Assembly (NCBI GenBank): GCA_024641555.1
Contig: JAHECV010000022.1
Coordinates: forward strand, 1 to 30,314
From: Candidatus Planktophila sp.
Lineage (GTDB): Bacteria; Actinomycetota; Actinomycetes; Nanopelagicales; Nanopelagicaceae
Direction of reading: 5' to 3'
Length of the DNA: 30,314 nt
The position numbers were made by a program, and so were the translations under genes. Positions 16,292-24,903 of this stretch are shown here, in pieces (positions within the stretch are counted from its first letter, which is position 1; each line of letters begins with the position of its first letter). The notes beneath the pieces are model-generated. The model was not told the DNA's origin. It saw nothing but the letters and a program-made list of their open reading frames with translations, and did not search any database.

Positions 16292-17688
16292 CTTCATCGC
16301 GCGCAGATGTTTTGGTGCTCTTTGGCGCCACCGGAGATTTAGCAAAGAAGAAGCTATTTCCCGCCTTATATGACCTGGAAGAGCTAGGCGAATTAGACCT
16401 GCAGGTCTTTGGCGTCGCATCTTCTAAATGGACCCAAGAAGTCTTTAAAGAAAATGTCGAAAGCGCGGTTCGTGCTCGTAAACCTGATGTCAACGAAAAA
16501 GTTTTAGATAAGTTGCTGGGGGAGATGCAGTTAATCGTTGGGGATTACGAAAACCCAGAAACATTTGTCTCCCTTGCTCGCGCTCTAAAAGATTTTAAAC
16601 TTCCCGTCATTTACCTTGCGATAGCCCCAGAATATTTCGCGAAAATCACCGAATCTCTTGCCGCGGTTGGTTTAACGCGCCACGCACGCGTTGTGGTTGA
16701 AAAGCCATTTGGCCGTGATCTAGAAAGCGCAAAGGCTCTTGATGCGTCACTCAAGAAACTTTTGCCAGAAGAACAGATCTTCCGCATCGATCACTATCTT
16801 GGAAAAGAAGCCGTTGAAGATCTCCTTGTCTTTCGCTTTGCCAATACGCTTTTTGAACCAGTTTGGAATCGAAACTACGTATCAAATATTCAAATAACTA
16901 TGGCGGAAAATTTTGGTATTGACGGACGCGGCAAGTTCTACGATGCAGTCGGTGCAACACGCGATGTTCTGCAGAACCATATTTTGCAAGTATTGACCAT
17001 GTTAACGATGGAGCCACCAATTGATATGGGCTCTGAATCCATGCAGAACGAGAAGATAAAAGTTTTATCTGCCATACGCGAAATCAAGGCTAACGATGTA
17101 GTGCGTGGTCAATATGTTGGGTACCTAGAAGAACCGGGCGTTGCCGAACAGTCGAATACTGAAACTTTTGTTGCCATGAAGTTATTTATTGATAACTGGC
17201 GTTGGGCAGGAGTTCCGATTTATCTGCGCACTGGCAAGAAAATGCCTGAAACGGTTCTAGAAGTTATCGTTGAATTTAAGCGGCCGCCACGGGATCTCTT
17301 CGGCAAGGGACGCAGTAACACCGTGCGCTTTAGATTGGGTGCAAAAGATGGTGTGGATATTTCACTTCAGGCTAAAAAGCCCGGTACCAAACTCGTTACG
17401 GAAACGGTAGATCTCTCAGTTGAGTTTGTTACTGAGTTCGGTGATCGCCAAGGACCATATGAGCGCTTGTTACGCGCGGCGATGCTCGGTGACCACTTTC
17501 GTTTTACACGTATCGATGCAGTTCTCTCTTCTTGGCAGATTTTGGATTATCTATTGAAGAGCCCATCCAGAGTTCACCCATACTTCGAAGGCTCCTGGGG
17601 ACCTGATGAAGCGAATGAATTAGTTGCCGGCGGTTGGAATGCGGTAGGCACCGAAGCTGATAAGCAAATGCATGTGCCCGGTATCTAA
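16288..17688 (+). CDS. zwf: Glucose-6-phosphate 1-dehydrogenase
   Basis: First enzyme of the oxidative pentose phosphate pathway, converting glucose 6-phosphate to the lactone with reduction of NADP or NAD. The protein has 466 residues from a GTG that overlaps the gnd stop. Coenzyme motif [12 protein letters not shown] (11-22) has Thr where GASGDLA is more common. Other signatures are [15 protein letters not shown], the active-site RIDHYLGKE (166-174, His169), and RTGKKMPE with FKRPP in the C-terminal domain. Coenzyme preference cannot be read directly. It is last in pgl-gnd-zwf; its TAA abuts the tgt stop on the other strand with no terminator between. Confidence 0.94.
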   Translation: MTSSRADVLVLFGATGDLAKKKLFPALYDLEELGELDLQVFGVASSKWTQEVFKENVESAVRARKPDVNEKVLDKLLGEMQLIVGDYENPETFVSLARALKDFKLPVIYLAIAPEYFAKITESLAAVGLTRHARVVVEKPFGRDLESAKALDASLKKLLPEEQIFRIDHYLGKEAVEDLLVFRFANTLFEPVWNRNYVSNIQITMAENFGIDGRGKFYDAVGATRDVLQNHILQVLTMLTMEPPIDMGSESMQNEKIKVLSAIREIKANDVVRGQYVGYLEEPGVAEQSNTETFVAMKLFIDNWRWAGVPIYLRTGKKMPETVLEVIVEFKRPPRDLFGKGRSNTVRFRLGAKDGVDISLQAKKPGTKLVTETVDLSVEFVTEFGDRQGPYERLLRAAMLGDHFRFTRIDAVLSSWQILDYLLKSPSRVHPYFEGSWGPDEANELVAGGWNAVGTEADKQMHVPGI

Positions 17689-18942
17689 TTAATCGCGCGA
17701 TTGTCCAGATCTGTGGGTGTAACGCCCTAAGAAATCGTCTTTCATATCTTTAAAGTTTCCATCAAGTAACGCCTGGCGCATCTGATCGACTAAACGAACT
17801 ACAAAGCGTTCATTGTGAATAGTGGCAAGGGTTGCCGCCACCATTTCTTTGCCGCGGAATAAGTGGCATAGATACGCCCGTGTGAAATTGGTGCAGGTGT
17901 AGCAATCGCATTCATCGTCAATTGGATTAAAGTCACGAACATATGGTGCATTGGAGAGATTGAACCGTCCCTGCATTGTGTACACAGCGCTACTGCGGGC
18001 AATTCGTGACGCAAGAACGCAATCAAAGGTATCTACGCCATTTTCAACACCAACAAAGAGATCTTCAGGTGCTCCGATTCCGAGTAAGTGCTTAGGTTTA
18101 TTTTCTGGCAAAGTGCTATTTACCCAACCAACAATTGTTCCCAACGCTGACTTATCGAGCGCTCCACCAATTCCAAAACCGTCGAACTCGATTCCCGATG
18201 AAGACATAGTTCCGAGATCGAGCGCTGCTTTCTTACGTAGATCTTCATATTGCGCACCTTGAATAACCCCAAAGAGCGCTTGATACGGCTTATCACTGCG
18301 CACATCAGTAAGACGCTTATGTTCATCCAAACAGCGGATCGCCCAATCGTAAGTGCGTTCCATGGCGAGCTCTTGGTACGGGCGAGTGTTATGAAGCGTT
18401 GTGCATTCATCGAATGCGAAGATAATGTCAGCACCGATCTTGTGCTGAATCTGCATCGAAATCTCGGCCGTGAATCTATGCATAGATCCATCAAGATGAG
18501 ATTTAAAGGTCACGCCATCGTCATCGACATGGGCAAGCCGTTCTTTATTGCCAGCGATTACCTGATCAGAACGGAAAGTTTTAGCATCCATTGCCAGCAC
18601 TTTTTTAAATCCAACGCCCAGCGAGAGGACTTGAAAGCCACCACTGTCGGTAAATGTTGGACCGGGCCAATTCATGAATTGCGCCAGGCCACCTGCCTCA
18701 TCCAAGATATCTGGACCTGGTTGTAAGTACAGGTGATATGCATTTGCTAATAAAGCCTGCGCGCCAAGATCTTGCATTGCAGCAGGGAGCACGGCCTTAA
18801 CTGTTGCCTTGGTACCAACTGGAATAAAAGCAGGAGTTTGAATATTTCCATGTGGAGTAGAAATTGTGCCAACGCGCGCTAGCGAATTTTCTGCGCTCTT
18901 CTTAATTTCAAATGAAAAGCTATTTGAATTTGAATTGGACAC
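17689..18942 (-). CDS. tgt: tRNA-guanine transglycosylase (queuosine pathway)
   Basis: Exchanges the wobble guanine of GUN-anticodon tRNAs for a queuine precursor or queuine. With the GTG start at 18942 the protein has 417 residues. The reading frame extends to a TTG at 18987, but that would cross the start of the divergent MFS gene and adds a non-homologous leader. Key features: GTISTPHGNIQTPAFIPVGTK, catalytic-site Asp in TFTDSGGFQVLSLG, FGIGGALDKS, FDCVLASRIARSSAVYT with the nucleophile Asp, and the zinc site CDCYTCTNFTRAYLCHL ending in a histidine further on (ATIHN). FDCV.SR.AR is the actinobacterial version of the more usual FDCVMPTRNARNG. No other queuosine gene is in this window, so whether the cell makes or salvages the base is open. 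Confidence 0.9.
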   Translation of the reverse strand: MSNSNSNSFSFEIKKSAENSLARVGTISTPHGNIQTPAFIPVGTKATVKAVLPAAMQDLGAQALLANAYHLYLQPGPDILDEAGGLAQFMNWPGPTFTDSGGFQVLSLGVGFKKVLAMDAKTFRSDQVIAGNKERLAHVDDDGVTFKSHLDGSMHRFTAEISMQIQHKIGADIIFAFDECTTLHNTRPYQELAMERTYDWAIRCLDEHKRLTDVRSDKPYQALFGVIQGAQYEDLRKKAALDLGTMSSSGIEFDGFGIGGALDKSALGTIVGWVNSTLPENKPKHLLGIGAPEDLFVGVENGVDTFDCVLASRIARSSAVYTMQGRFNLSNAPYVRDFNPIDDECDCYTCTNFTRAYLCHLFRGKEMVAATLATIHNERFVVRLVDQMRQALLDGNFKDMKDDFLGRYTHRSGQSRD

Positions 18943-18962
18943 AAGGGTTATTGTCTCAGATA

Positions 18963-18968
18963 TAGACT
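18963..18968 (+). promoter_or_regulatory. -10 element for leaderless MFS gene
   Basis: TAGACT followed by GCGCTA and the ATG at 18975. It lies in the 32-bp gap between the divergent tgt (start 18942) and MFS starts. A weaker minus-strand hexamer, GACAAT (18950-18955), could serve tgt with a seven-base spacer. Confidence 0.6.
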
Positions 18969-18974
18969 GCGCTA

Positions 18975-20219
18975 ATGCTCGCTTCAAAACTACCCTTTAA
19001 AGAGTTCACCGCTCTTCTCAATCCGCATTCTCGCCGGATTGTTGCGGGTATCGCACTTAGCGCAATCGGACGCGGTATGACCTTGTCACTTCTTATGGTC
19101 TATCTCCACGATATGCGTGGCTTCACAACATCATTTGGTGGGCTATTAATGGCTTGGGGCGCGTTCTTTGGTATTGCCTGCACGGCACCGCTCGGAGCGC
19201 TGGTTGATCGAATCGGACCAAAGATCGTTATGGTCATTGGGCTGCTTATTTCTGGATTTTCCGCCGTAAGTTTTTCCATCGTTACGACCCATACACATGC
19301 CTTTATCGCAATGAGCTTATTTGCCTTTGGTGGCCAGTGTGTATGGCCAGCGCAATCAGTGATTCTGACGAGGGTCACTCCTGAAGCAGATCGCCCAAAA
19401 ATATTTGGATTCAACTTTATGTTAATGAATTTAGGACTTGGAATTGGCGGGTTTCTCTCCTCAATAATTATTAGAGAGAATTCAATTTTTTCTTACCAAG
19501 TAATGTATTGGCTAGATGGCGCAACATATTTACTTTTTATCTTCTTTGTCTGGGGATTGAATACTCCGCACGCTGGCAGATATATCGCCAAGGAAAATGA
19601 ACCCCAATCGGGCAGCTACCGTGAACTATTTGCTATTCGCGAACTATCTATGCTTACCTTCGCCGGAATAATTCTCTTGACCTTTGGATATGGGCCTTTG
19701 CAATCAGGGCTTCCAATTTATGCAACTCAATATTTAGATCTTGCGCCAAACTGGCTCGGCATCATTTTTGGAGTAAATACCTTTGCCATAGTCCTATTTC
19801 AACCGTTGGTGCTAAATATCATCGAAAAATATTCGAAATACACAGCGCTAATTGCGGTAGCCACAATCTGGGCGCTTTCTTGGCTCGCCGTTGGTGTTTC
19901 GCCATACCTTTCAATGTTTATGGCAGGTATTGCACTTTGTGTGAGCCAATTAATTTTCGCCTTTGGCGAGATGGTGCATGCGCCAACCAGCCCGGCGCTA
20001 ATCCAAGAGTTAACGCCGGAACATATCCGCGGTCGATCTAGCGCTCTGATGAGTTTGCAATGGGGGATTTCTGGAATTGCAGGTCCGGCCATCGCCGGCC
20101 TGATGATTGGCGCAAATTTGGAGCAGTTGTGGGTCGCGCTCATGGCGGTAGGAGTAGCGCTGCCGATTCCGTTATTCGCACTATTAAAGCGCGAGCAAGA
20201 AATTAAAGAGAAGAGTTAA
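18975..20219 (+). CDS. MFS transporter (DHA-type efflux-like)
   Basis: Membrane transporter of 414 residues with roughly 12 hydrophobic segments and the MFS motif A between helices 2 and 3 (GALVDRIGPKIVMVIG). FMLMNLGLGIGGFLSS and ELTPEHIRGRSSALMSLQWGISGIAGPAIAG match drug:H+ antiporter-type MFS proteins, so export of a small molecule is likely, but the substrate is unknown. The start is supported by TAGACT six bases upstream. The stop shares TTAA (20216-20219) with the convergent lipoprotein gene. There is no regulator next to it. Confidence 0.83.
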   Translation: MLASKLPFKEFTALLNPHSRRIVAGIALSAIGRGMTLSLLMVYLHDMRGFTTSFGGLLMAWGAFFGIACTAPLGALVDRIGPKIVMVIGLLISGFSAVSFSIVTTHTHAFIAMSLFAFGGQCVWPAQSVILTRVTPEADRPKIFGFNFMLMNLGLGIGGFLSSIIIRENSIFSYQVMYWLDGATYLLFIFFVWGLNTPHAGRYIAKENEPQSGSYRELFAIRELSMLTFAGIILLTFGYGPLQSGLPIYATQYLDLAPNWLGIIFGVNTFAIVLFQPLVLNIIEKYSKYTALIAVATIWALSWLAVGVSPYLSMFMAGIALCVSQLIFAFGEMVHAPTSPALIQELTPEHIRGRSSALMSLQWGISGIAGPAIAGLMIGANLEQLWVALMAVGVALPIPLFALLKREQEIKEKS

Positions 20220-20752
20220 GCCAGCTTTCCAGTTACTTCAATGACATTAACTGTGCCATTTGAAAGTACAACCGAGATGTCCTCGCCGCTCTTTCCTGGG
20301 CAAGAAAGTCCCCAAGAGAATTTAGCGGTTGCTCCAGCTGCGAGAGGTGTAGTTGGAGCACCTTCCATCTGGTTGTCGCCATCAAAGATATCTACACATG
20401 CGCCGGTAGTTGTTGAACCTTTAACTATCAGAGTGGCTAGATCGAGATCAGACGCTGTTCCGTTTTGAACGGTGAGGTCAAAGCGTTCGTTGATCTGATC
20501 AGGAAGCATGCCTGATGCGAACTTGCCTGGTGTGAAGTGTGCAGGTGATGAAAGTGTGTAGCTGACTTTATCTGGAGTAACGACAGGAGCATCGAATCCA
20601 CCTGTTGCCTGCGCAGTTTCTTCAACGTTGGTGACAAGTGTTTGGTCATCCACCTGAGCGGCTTCATCAGATCCTCCGCATGCGCTAAGAGTTAGCGCTA
20701 GGGCTAGCGTGCTGCCGGCTACTGCAAATTTTGAAAATTTACCGTTGAACAT
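20216..20752 (-). CDS. Small secreted lipoprotein, function unknown
   Basis: Protein of 178 residues with a clear lipoprotein signal: K5, K8, hydrophobic segment, lipobox LSAC with Cys25, then GGSDEAA. It should be anchored to the outside of the membrane. The mature part begins with an acidic linker and continues as a beta-rich region with two cysteines (TTGACVDIF and WGLSCPGKSG) that could form a disulfide; the pattern recalls small DUF4352-like immunoglobulin-fold lipoproteins, but I do not recognise the family firmly. The ATG at 20752 has a strong GGAGGC sequence just upstream; the longer frame to 20908 would run into the divergent permease gene and lose the signal peptide. Confidence 0.8.
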   Translation of the reverse strand: MFNGKFSKFAVAGSTLALALTLSACGGSDEAAQVDDQTLVTNVEETAQATGGFDAPVVTPDKVSYTLSSPAHFTPGKFASGMLPDQINERFDLTVQNGTASDLDLATLIVKGSTTTGACVDIFDGDNQMEGAPTTPLAAGATAKFSWGLSCPGKSGEDISVVLSNGTVNVIEVTGKLA

Positions 20753-20802
20753 GGTGCCTCCAGAAGTAATTTTGCTACACAGGTGACTAATTCGTACTCG
20801 TA

Positions 20803-20812
20803 AGTATAGAGT
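20803..20812. promoter_or_regulatory. Overlapping divergent -10 elements (lipoprotein gene and permease gene)
   Basis: The decamer AGTATAGAGT holds TATACT on the minus strand (20808-20803) and TAGAGT on the plus strand (20807-20812). The plus-strand hexamer is seven bases before the permease ATG at 20820, consistent with a leaderless start. The minus-strand hexamer would give the lipoprotein mRNA a leader of about 44 bases with its GGAGGC site. Confidence 0.45.
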
Positions 20813-20819
20813 AGCCCGC

Positions 20820-21782
20820 ATGTCTCTCAACTCAGAAGTTAGTTCTGAAGCCACGATTGCCGGCCGTAGCCCACGCCAAATTGCGTGGAGCCGTTTTAAG
20901 CGCAACAAAGTAGGTATGGCTGCTGCTGGGATAAGTATCTTTCTTTTGAGTATGTCGCTCTTTGCGCCAATCGTCTGTCGAATTCTTGGTATTAATCCGT
21001 TCGATTTAAATCTTGAGGGGCTAGATAGCAGCGGAGTACCACGTGGCGCCGCAGCCGGCTTTAGTCTCGAGCACCCTCTTGGATTGGTACCAGGTACAGG
21101 GCGCGATCTACTTGCCCAACTTCTATATGGTTCACGAATCTCATTTATGGTGGCGATTTTTACTACCTTTACCTCGTTAACGATTGGCTTCTTTGTTGGT
21201 ATTGCAGGCGGATATTTCCGCGGCCGCGTCGATGGTTATCTAGGGCGTTTAACAGATTTTCTATTGGCATTTCCAGCCTTCTTTATGATCGTTGCACTCA
21301 GCGAACCAATGGTCGGACGAATAGAACAGTTTGGAATTGCGCAGGGCAATAGCGCTCGCATCGTCTTCTTGATTATCTTCCTTTCATTCTTTGGTTGGCC
21401 GGGATTCTCTCGCTTGATTCGCTCGCAAGTGCTTTCACTTCGTGAACGTGAATTTGTAACCGCCGCCCAGGCAATGGGGGCATCGCGCCGCCGCATAATT
21501 TTGAAGGAACTTGTTCCAAATCTTTGGGCGCCGGTAATCGTGGTTGTCTCGCTTTCACTTCCGGGTTATCTGGCATCGGAAGCGGTCTTCTCATTTTTGG
21601 GACTTGGCGTTCAACCACCCGCTTCCACTTGGGGAATCTTGCTCTCCAATGCCACTCGCTTCGTGACGGTAATGCCGAGCTTCTTCCTTATTACATCGGC
21701 ATCCCTAGTAATTGTTGTGCTGGCCTTTAACTTGGTCGGCGATGCGCTGCGCGACGCGCTAGATCCACGCGCCGACAAGTAA
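20820..21782 (+). CDS. dppC: Peptide-type ABC transporter permease, DppC/OppC family
   Basis: Inner-membrane subunit of a dipeptide/oligopeptide (or nickel/opine) importer, 320 residues. An N-terminal cytoplasmic tail (about 1-27) precedes helix 1; HPLGLVPGTGRDLLAQLLYGSRISF is the standard DppC opening of the transport domain, and the ATPase-contacting loop is at about 208-233 (EREFVTAAQAMGASRRRIILKEL). It ends FNLVGDALRDALDPR, as usual. The last five residues and the stop lie in the first copy of a 34-bp tandem repeat. It is the first gene of the transporter cluster, ahead of the binding protein, which is uncommon. Confidence 0.9.
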   Translation: MSLNSEVSSEATIAGRSPRQIAWSRFKRNKVGMAAAGISIFLLSMSLFAPIVCRILGINPFDLNLEGLDSSGVPRGAAAGFSLEHPLGLVPGTGRDLLAQLLYGSRISFMVAIFTTFTSLTIGFFVGIAGGYFRGRVDGYLGRLTDFLLAFPAFFMIVALSEPMVGRIEQFGIAQGNSARIVFLIIFLSFFGWPGFSRLIRSQVLSLREREFVTAAQAMGASRRRIILKELVPNLWAPVIVVVSLSLPGYLASEAVFSFLGLGVQPPASTWGILLSNATRFVTVMPSFFLITSASLVIVVLAFNLVGDALRDALDPRADK

Positions 21783-21850
21783 ACCTGTCGGACCTAATCC
21801 ACGCGCCGACAAGTAAACCTGTCGGACCTAATCCACGCGCCGACAAGTAA
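21763..21850 (+). repeat. 34-bp tandem repeat spanning the dppC stop codon
   Basis: Two identical 34-bp copies (21763-21796 and 21797-21830) and a 20-bp partial copy (21831-21850). Copy 1 encodes the C-terminal PRADK and the TAA of dppC; the later copies repeat this in the non-coding gap. Each full copy carries an inverted repeat CCGACA-N8-TGTCGG (21772-21791 and 21806-21825) with the TAA in the loop. There are no unique spacers, so it is not a CRISPR. It could be a slippage duplication or a tandem mRNA-stabilising/attenuating hairpin. Confidence 0.9.
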
Positions 21851-21921
21851 CACATTCGGTAACGGCGCCATAACGATTGGCTTCTAGGCGCTTAAATCAC
21901 CCCTTCGCTTACCGATGAGTA

Positions 21922-21950
21922 TTCACTTTTCGGACATTTTCTGCTTAACT
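21922..21950 (+). promoter_or_regulatory. Possible promoter for the binding-protein gene
   Basis: TTCACT (21922-21927) and TTAACT (21945-21950) are separated by 17 bases, within the 226-bp gap between dppC and the binding-protein gene. Neither hexamer is a strong match. It would leave a leader of about 50 bases carrying GAAAGGA, about eight bases before the ATG. The rest of the gap holds only the tandem repeat and a short CGGGT-CT-ACCCG dyad (21967-21978). Confidence 0.3.
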
Positions 21951-22008
21951 CGTCCCACTCGTAACGCGGGTCTACCCGACGTTGCATCCCAATTGAAAGG
22001 ATTACGGA

Positions 22009-23763
22009 ATGAGCCCTCGTTTCGCTCTTCGTCGTACCGTAGTCATTGCATCTGCAAGCGCGCTGCTCTTCGGAACCGCTCTGGTTTCTGGAACAAACGC
22101 TGCAAATGCTGCGGCTACACCAAAGACCGGTGGAATTCTTACACTGCTCGAGCACGAACCACGTCTTGATCACCTAGATCCAAGCCGTATCTACACAGGA
22201 CGCGACCTCGCGTTTATGAACTCGTTTCACACACGTACTTTGGTTGCTTACAACCCAGTTCCAGGAACAGCCGGAGCAAACCTTGTTCCGGACCTAGCAA
22301 CTAACACTGGTGTTCCAAGCAACGCTGCTAAGACATGGAAGTTCACACTTCGTCCCGGCACCAAGTTTGAAGATGGAACTCCAATCACATGTGAGCACGT
22401 CCAATACGGTACATCTCGCGTATTCGCACAAGATGTAATCAACAACGGACCAACTTACTTACTTTCATGGCTTGATATTCCAAAAGATAAAGATGGAAAC
22501 TCAATCTATGTAGGTCCTTACAAGAGCACCAAGGCGGCACAAGCTGCATATAACAAGGCAGTCTCTTGCTCAGCGGACAACCGCACAATTACTTTCCAAC
22601 TGAACAAGTCAATTGCTGACTTCAACTACTTGGCTACATATGGTGTTATCTCACCAATCCAGAAGAAGAAGGACACTGGCGACAAGTACGACCTATGGCC
22701 ACAATCAACAGGTCCATACAAGATCGTCGAAAACAGCAAGACACAACTTCGTATGGTTCGTAACTCAAATTGGTCAAAAGCATCTGATCCAATTCGTACA
22801 CCATATCCAGATGAAGTAATCATTCAGTTCGGTCTTGATGAAGAAGTTATCGATCAGATCATGTTGGAAGACACAATTCCAACAGCGATCAACTTCGGTG
22901 GCCCACTTCCAACAAACAAGGACAAGTTCTTCAACGACGCAAAGTTCAAGAACCGTCGCATGAATAACTCAGATCCTTACGCCAACTACATCGCATTTAA
23001 CGTTAAGGCAATGCCTTGCTTGGAAATTCGCCAGGCTGTCTACTACGCACGTGATGCAAAGGCGCTCCTTGACTATGCAGGCGGACCTACATATGCAGGT
23101 TCATATGCAACTGGAGTTATTAGCCCACTAGTAGCAACTGACTACGCACCTACCAAGGTTGTCGGTCCAGGAAGCCCAGACTTCAAGCCAGAAGGAAATA
23201 TCACAAAGGCTAAGGCCCTCATGGAAATCGCAAAGACTAAGTGTCCTGCGGATTACAAGAAGGCAACTGAAGATGGAATAACTATTGACGCACGTCAATC
23301 AGTGACACTTAACGACACAATTCCAATCAACGAAGCAGCTTTTGCTCGCGCTGGAATTAAAGTTAAGTACAACATCATTTCATCTGGCTACTACTCAACT
23401 GTTATGAACCCTGCAAAGCAGAAAGACATGACAGGTTCAGGCTGGGGAGCAGACTGGGCGAACGCCTCAACTGTTATCCCTGAGCTCTTCGCTTCATTCG
23501 GTGGATTTAACCTTTCACAGAACACAGAGGATGCTGCTTACAAGGCATTCGAAGATAAGGTTAACCTCGCAATGAAGACCACAGATCGCAAGAAGCAAGC
23601 CGCGATGTGGAAAGAACTCGACGCCTATGCAATGAAGCAGATGTGGGTATTGCCAACAACATTTGGCAAGGCTCAGGAAGTTTGGGGCTCACAGCTCTCA
23701 AACGTCTTCTTCTGGGTACCACAAGGTAACCCTGCATACGGAAAGATCTGGATTAATAACTAA
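22009..23763 (+). CDS. ABC transporter substrate-binding protein, family 5 (peptide-type), no lipobox
   Basis: Extracytoplasmic solute-binding protein of 584 residues, SBP_bac_5 family, which captures peptides or similar solutes for the adjacent permeases. A long Sec signal (R4, R8, R9, hydrophobic 11-27, cleavage around ANA-A at 34/35) has no lipobox cysteine. Family landmarks are KTWKFTLRPGTKFEDGTPITCEHVQYG near the start, the QSTGPYKIV stretch, YIAFNVKAMPCLEIRQAVYYARD and, near the end, MWKELDAYAMKQMWVLP. GAAAGGA upstream is a good ribosome-binding site. Strongly biased codon use (AAG, AAC, ACA, CCA) suggests high expression. It sits between the two permease genes, followed by a 14-bp-stem hairpin. 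The ligand is not known. Confidence 0.88.
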   Translation: MSPRFALRRTVVIASASALLFGTALVSGTNAANAAATPKTGGILTLLEHEPRLDHLDPSRIYTGRDLAFMNSFHTRTLVAYNPVPGTAGANLVPDLATNTGVPSNAAKTWKFTLRPGTKFEDGTPITCEHVQYGTSRVFAQDVINNGPTYLLSWLDIPKDKDGNSIYVGPYKSTKAAQAAYNKAVSCSADNRTITFQLNKSIADFNYLATYGVISPIQKKKDTGDKYDLWPQSTGPYKIVENSKTQLRMVRNSNWSKASDPIRTPYPDEVIIQFGLDEEVIDQIMLEDTIPTAINFGGPLPTNKDKFFNDAKFKNRRMNNSDPYANYIAFNVKAMPCLEIRQAVYYARDAKALLDYAGGPTYAGSYATGVISPLVATDYAPTKVVGPGSPDFKPEGNITKAKALMEIAKTKCPADYKKATEDGITIDARQSVTLNDTIPINEAAFARAGIKVKYNIISSGYYSTVMNPAKQKDMTGSGWGADWANASTVIPELFASFGGFNLSQNTEDAAYKAFEDKVNLAMKTTDRKKQAAMWKELDAYAMKQMWVLPTTFGKAQEVWGSQLSNVFFWVPQGNPAYGKIWINN

Positions 23764-23816
23764 TCCAAATCTTTACCTGCCAGCGCTTTAACTAGCGCAG
23801 ATTAAGCAGTAGAGAT

Positions 23817-23856
23817 AGGTACTTCCGGCGTAGATATAACTGCGCCGGAAGTACCT
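23817..23856 (+). other. Strong intra-operon stem-loop after the binding-protein gene
   Basis: A perfect 14-bp stem, with arms at 23817-23830 and 23843-23856 (left arm starting AGGTACTTCC), encloses a 12-base loop. It is followed by TCTTACTGAA, not a clean T run. The position between a highly expressed binding-protein gene and its permease suggests a partial terminator or 3'-end stabiliser that lowers downstream expression. Confidence 0.75.
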
Positions 23857-23907
23857 TCTTACTGAACAATTAAGTTTTCTTAGATATGCACGAGAAAGGG
23901 TTAAGAG

Positions 23908-24903
23908 ATGTTTAACTTCATCGGACGTCGCGCGCTATTTGCCGCGATTACAATCTTGATCGTTTCTGCTGTCGTCTTTGCAATTTTCTCGTTCTTGCCT
24001 TTCGATCCTGCAGCCCTTACATGTGGCCAACGTTGTACAGATCAAATCGTTGAGGCCAACCGAATTCGTTTAGGTTTTGATAAGCCGATCTACGAGCAGT
24101 ACTGGCTCTTCCTCTCTGGAATCTTTGTCGGCCGCACTTATGGCGCGGGCAGCGCCGCCTTTACCTGTCCGGCACCTTCTTTTGGATATTCCTTTAATGA
24201 AAACGCCTGCGTAACCGACATGATCCGTGAAGCTCTACCGATCACTATTAGCTTGGCTGTCGGCGCCTTGATTCTCTGGTTGTTGGTCGGCATCGGCCTC
24301 GGCATAGTTGCCGCTAAATTTAAAAACCGTTGGCCCGATACCAGTTCATCTGTTTTTGTACTTTTGGCGACCTCGCTTCCGACATTTGTTACCGGTCTGG
24401 CGCTGTTAATTTGGGTATCTATCAAATGGAAACTCGTTCCGTTATCGCTGCAGGGATACACCTCAATACTCGATAACCCCTTTAAATTCGTTGAATATTT
24501 CATCCTGCCGTGGATCACTTTGGCGATCGCTTACGCTGCGATTTACACTCGATTTACGCGCGCCGCACTTCTTGAGACCTTGGGCGAGGATTACATCCGC
24601 ACCGCTCGCGCGAAAGGCGTTGGCGAACGCGTTGTCTTCTTTAAGCACACCTTGCGCGCCGTTCTTGCGCCGCTAATCACCATGGCAGGCTTGGACTTTG
24701 CCGGCCTCATCGGAGGCGCAATCATTACCGAAACTATCTTCAACCTTCCCGGGCTCGGTCGATTAACGCTTCGCTCAGTTTATGAATTTGATTTATCTGT
24801 AGTTCTGGCTACAACAATCTTGGCCGCTGTTGTCGTTATCGTCATGAACTTAATCGTCGATCTCTTCTACGCGGTGCTCGACCCACGGGTGCGCATCACA
24901 TGA
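23908..24903 (+). CDS. dppB: Peptide-type ABC transporter permease, DppB/OppB family
   Basis: Membrane subunit of 331 residues that pairs with DppC. It opens IGRRALFAAITILIVSAVVFAIFSFLPFDPA with helix 1, and the ATPase-contacting loop is at about 227-254 (DYIRTARAKGVGERVVFFKHTL). It ends [12 protein letters not shown], as usual. The outward loop after helix 1 carries four cysteines (LTCGQRC, FTCPAP, NENAC) that could form disulfides, a feature not found in the enterobacterial protein. AAAGGG upstream of the ATG is a good ribosome-binding site. The stop overlaps the dppD start (ATGA, 24900-24903). Confidence 0.9.
   Translation: MFNFIGRRALFAAITILIVSAVVFAIFSFLPFDPAALTCGQRCTDQIVEANRIRLGFDKPIYEQYWLFLSGIFVGRTYGAGSAAFTCPAPSFGYSFNENACVTDMIREALPITISLAVGALILWLLVGIGLGIVAAKFKNRWPDTSSSVFVLLATSLPTFVTGLALLIWVSIKWKLVPLSLQGYTSILDNPFKFVEYFILPWITLAIAYAAIYTRFTRAALLETLGEDYIRTARAKGVGERVVFFKHTLRAVLAPLITMAGLDFAGLIGGAIITETIFNLPGLGRLTLRSVYEFDLSVVLATTILAAVVVIVMNLIVDLFYAVLDPRVRIT

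Noticed and set aside
18943..18987. TTG-initiated extension of tgt
   Set aside because: Would cross the divergent MFS start and promoter; the extra residues are not like the family.
20753..20908. Longer N-terminus for the lipoprotein
   Set aside because: Runs into the divergent permease gene and buries the lipoprotein signal peptide; GGAGGC precedes ATG 20752.
21763..21850. CRISPR-like array
   Set aside because: The 34-bp units are directly adjacent without spacers, start inside a coding sequence, and no cas gene is near.
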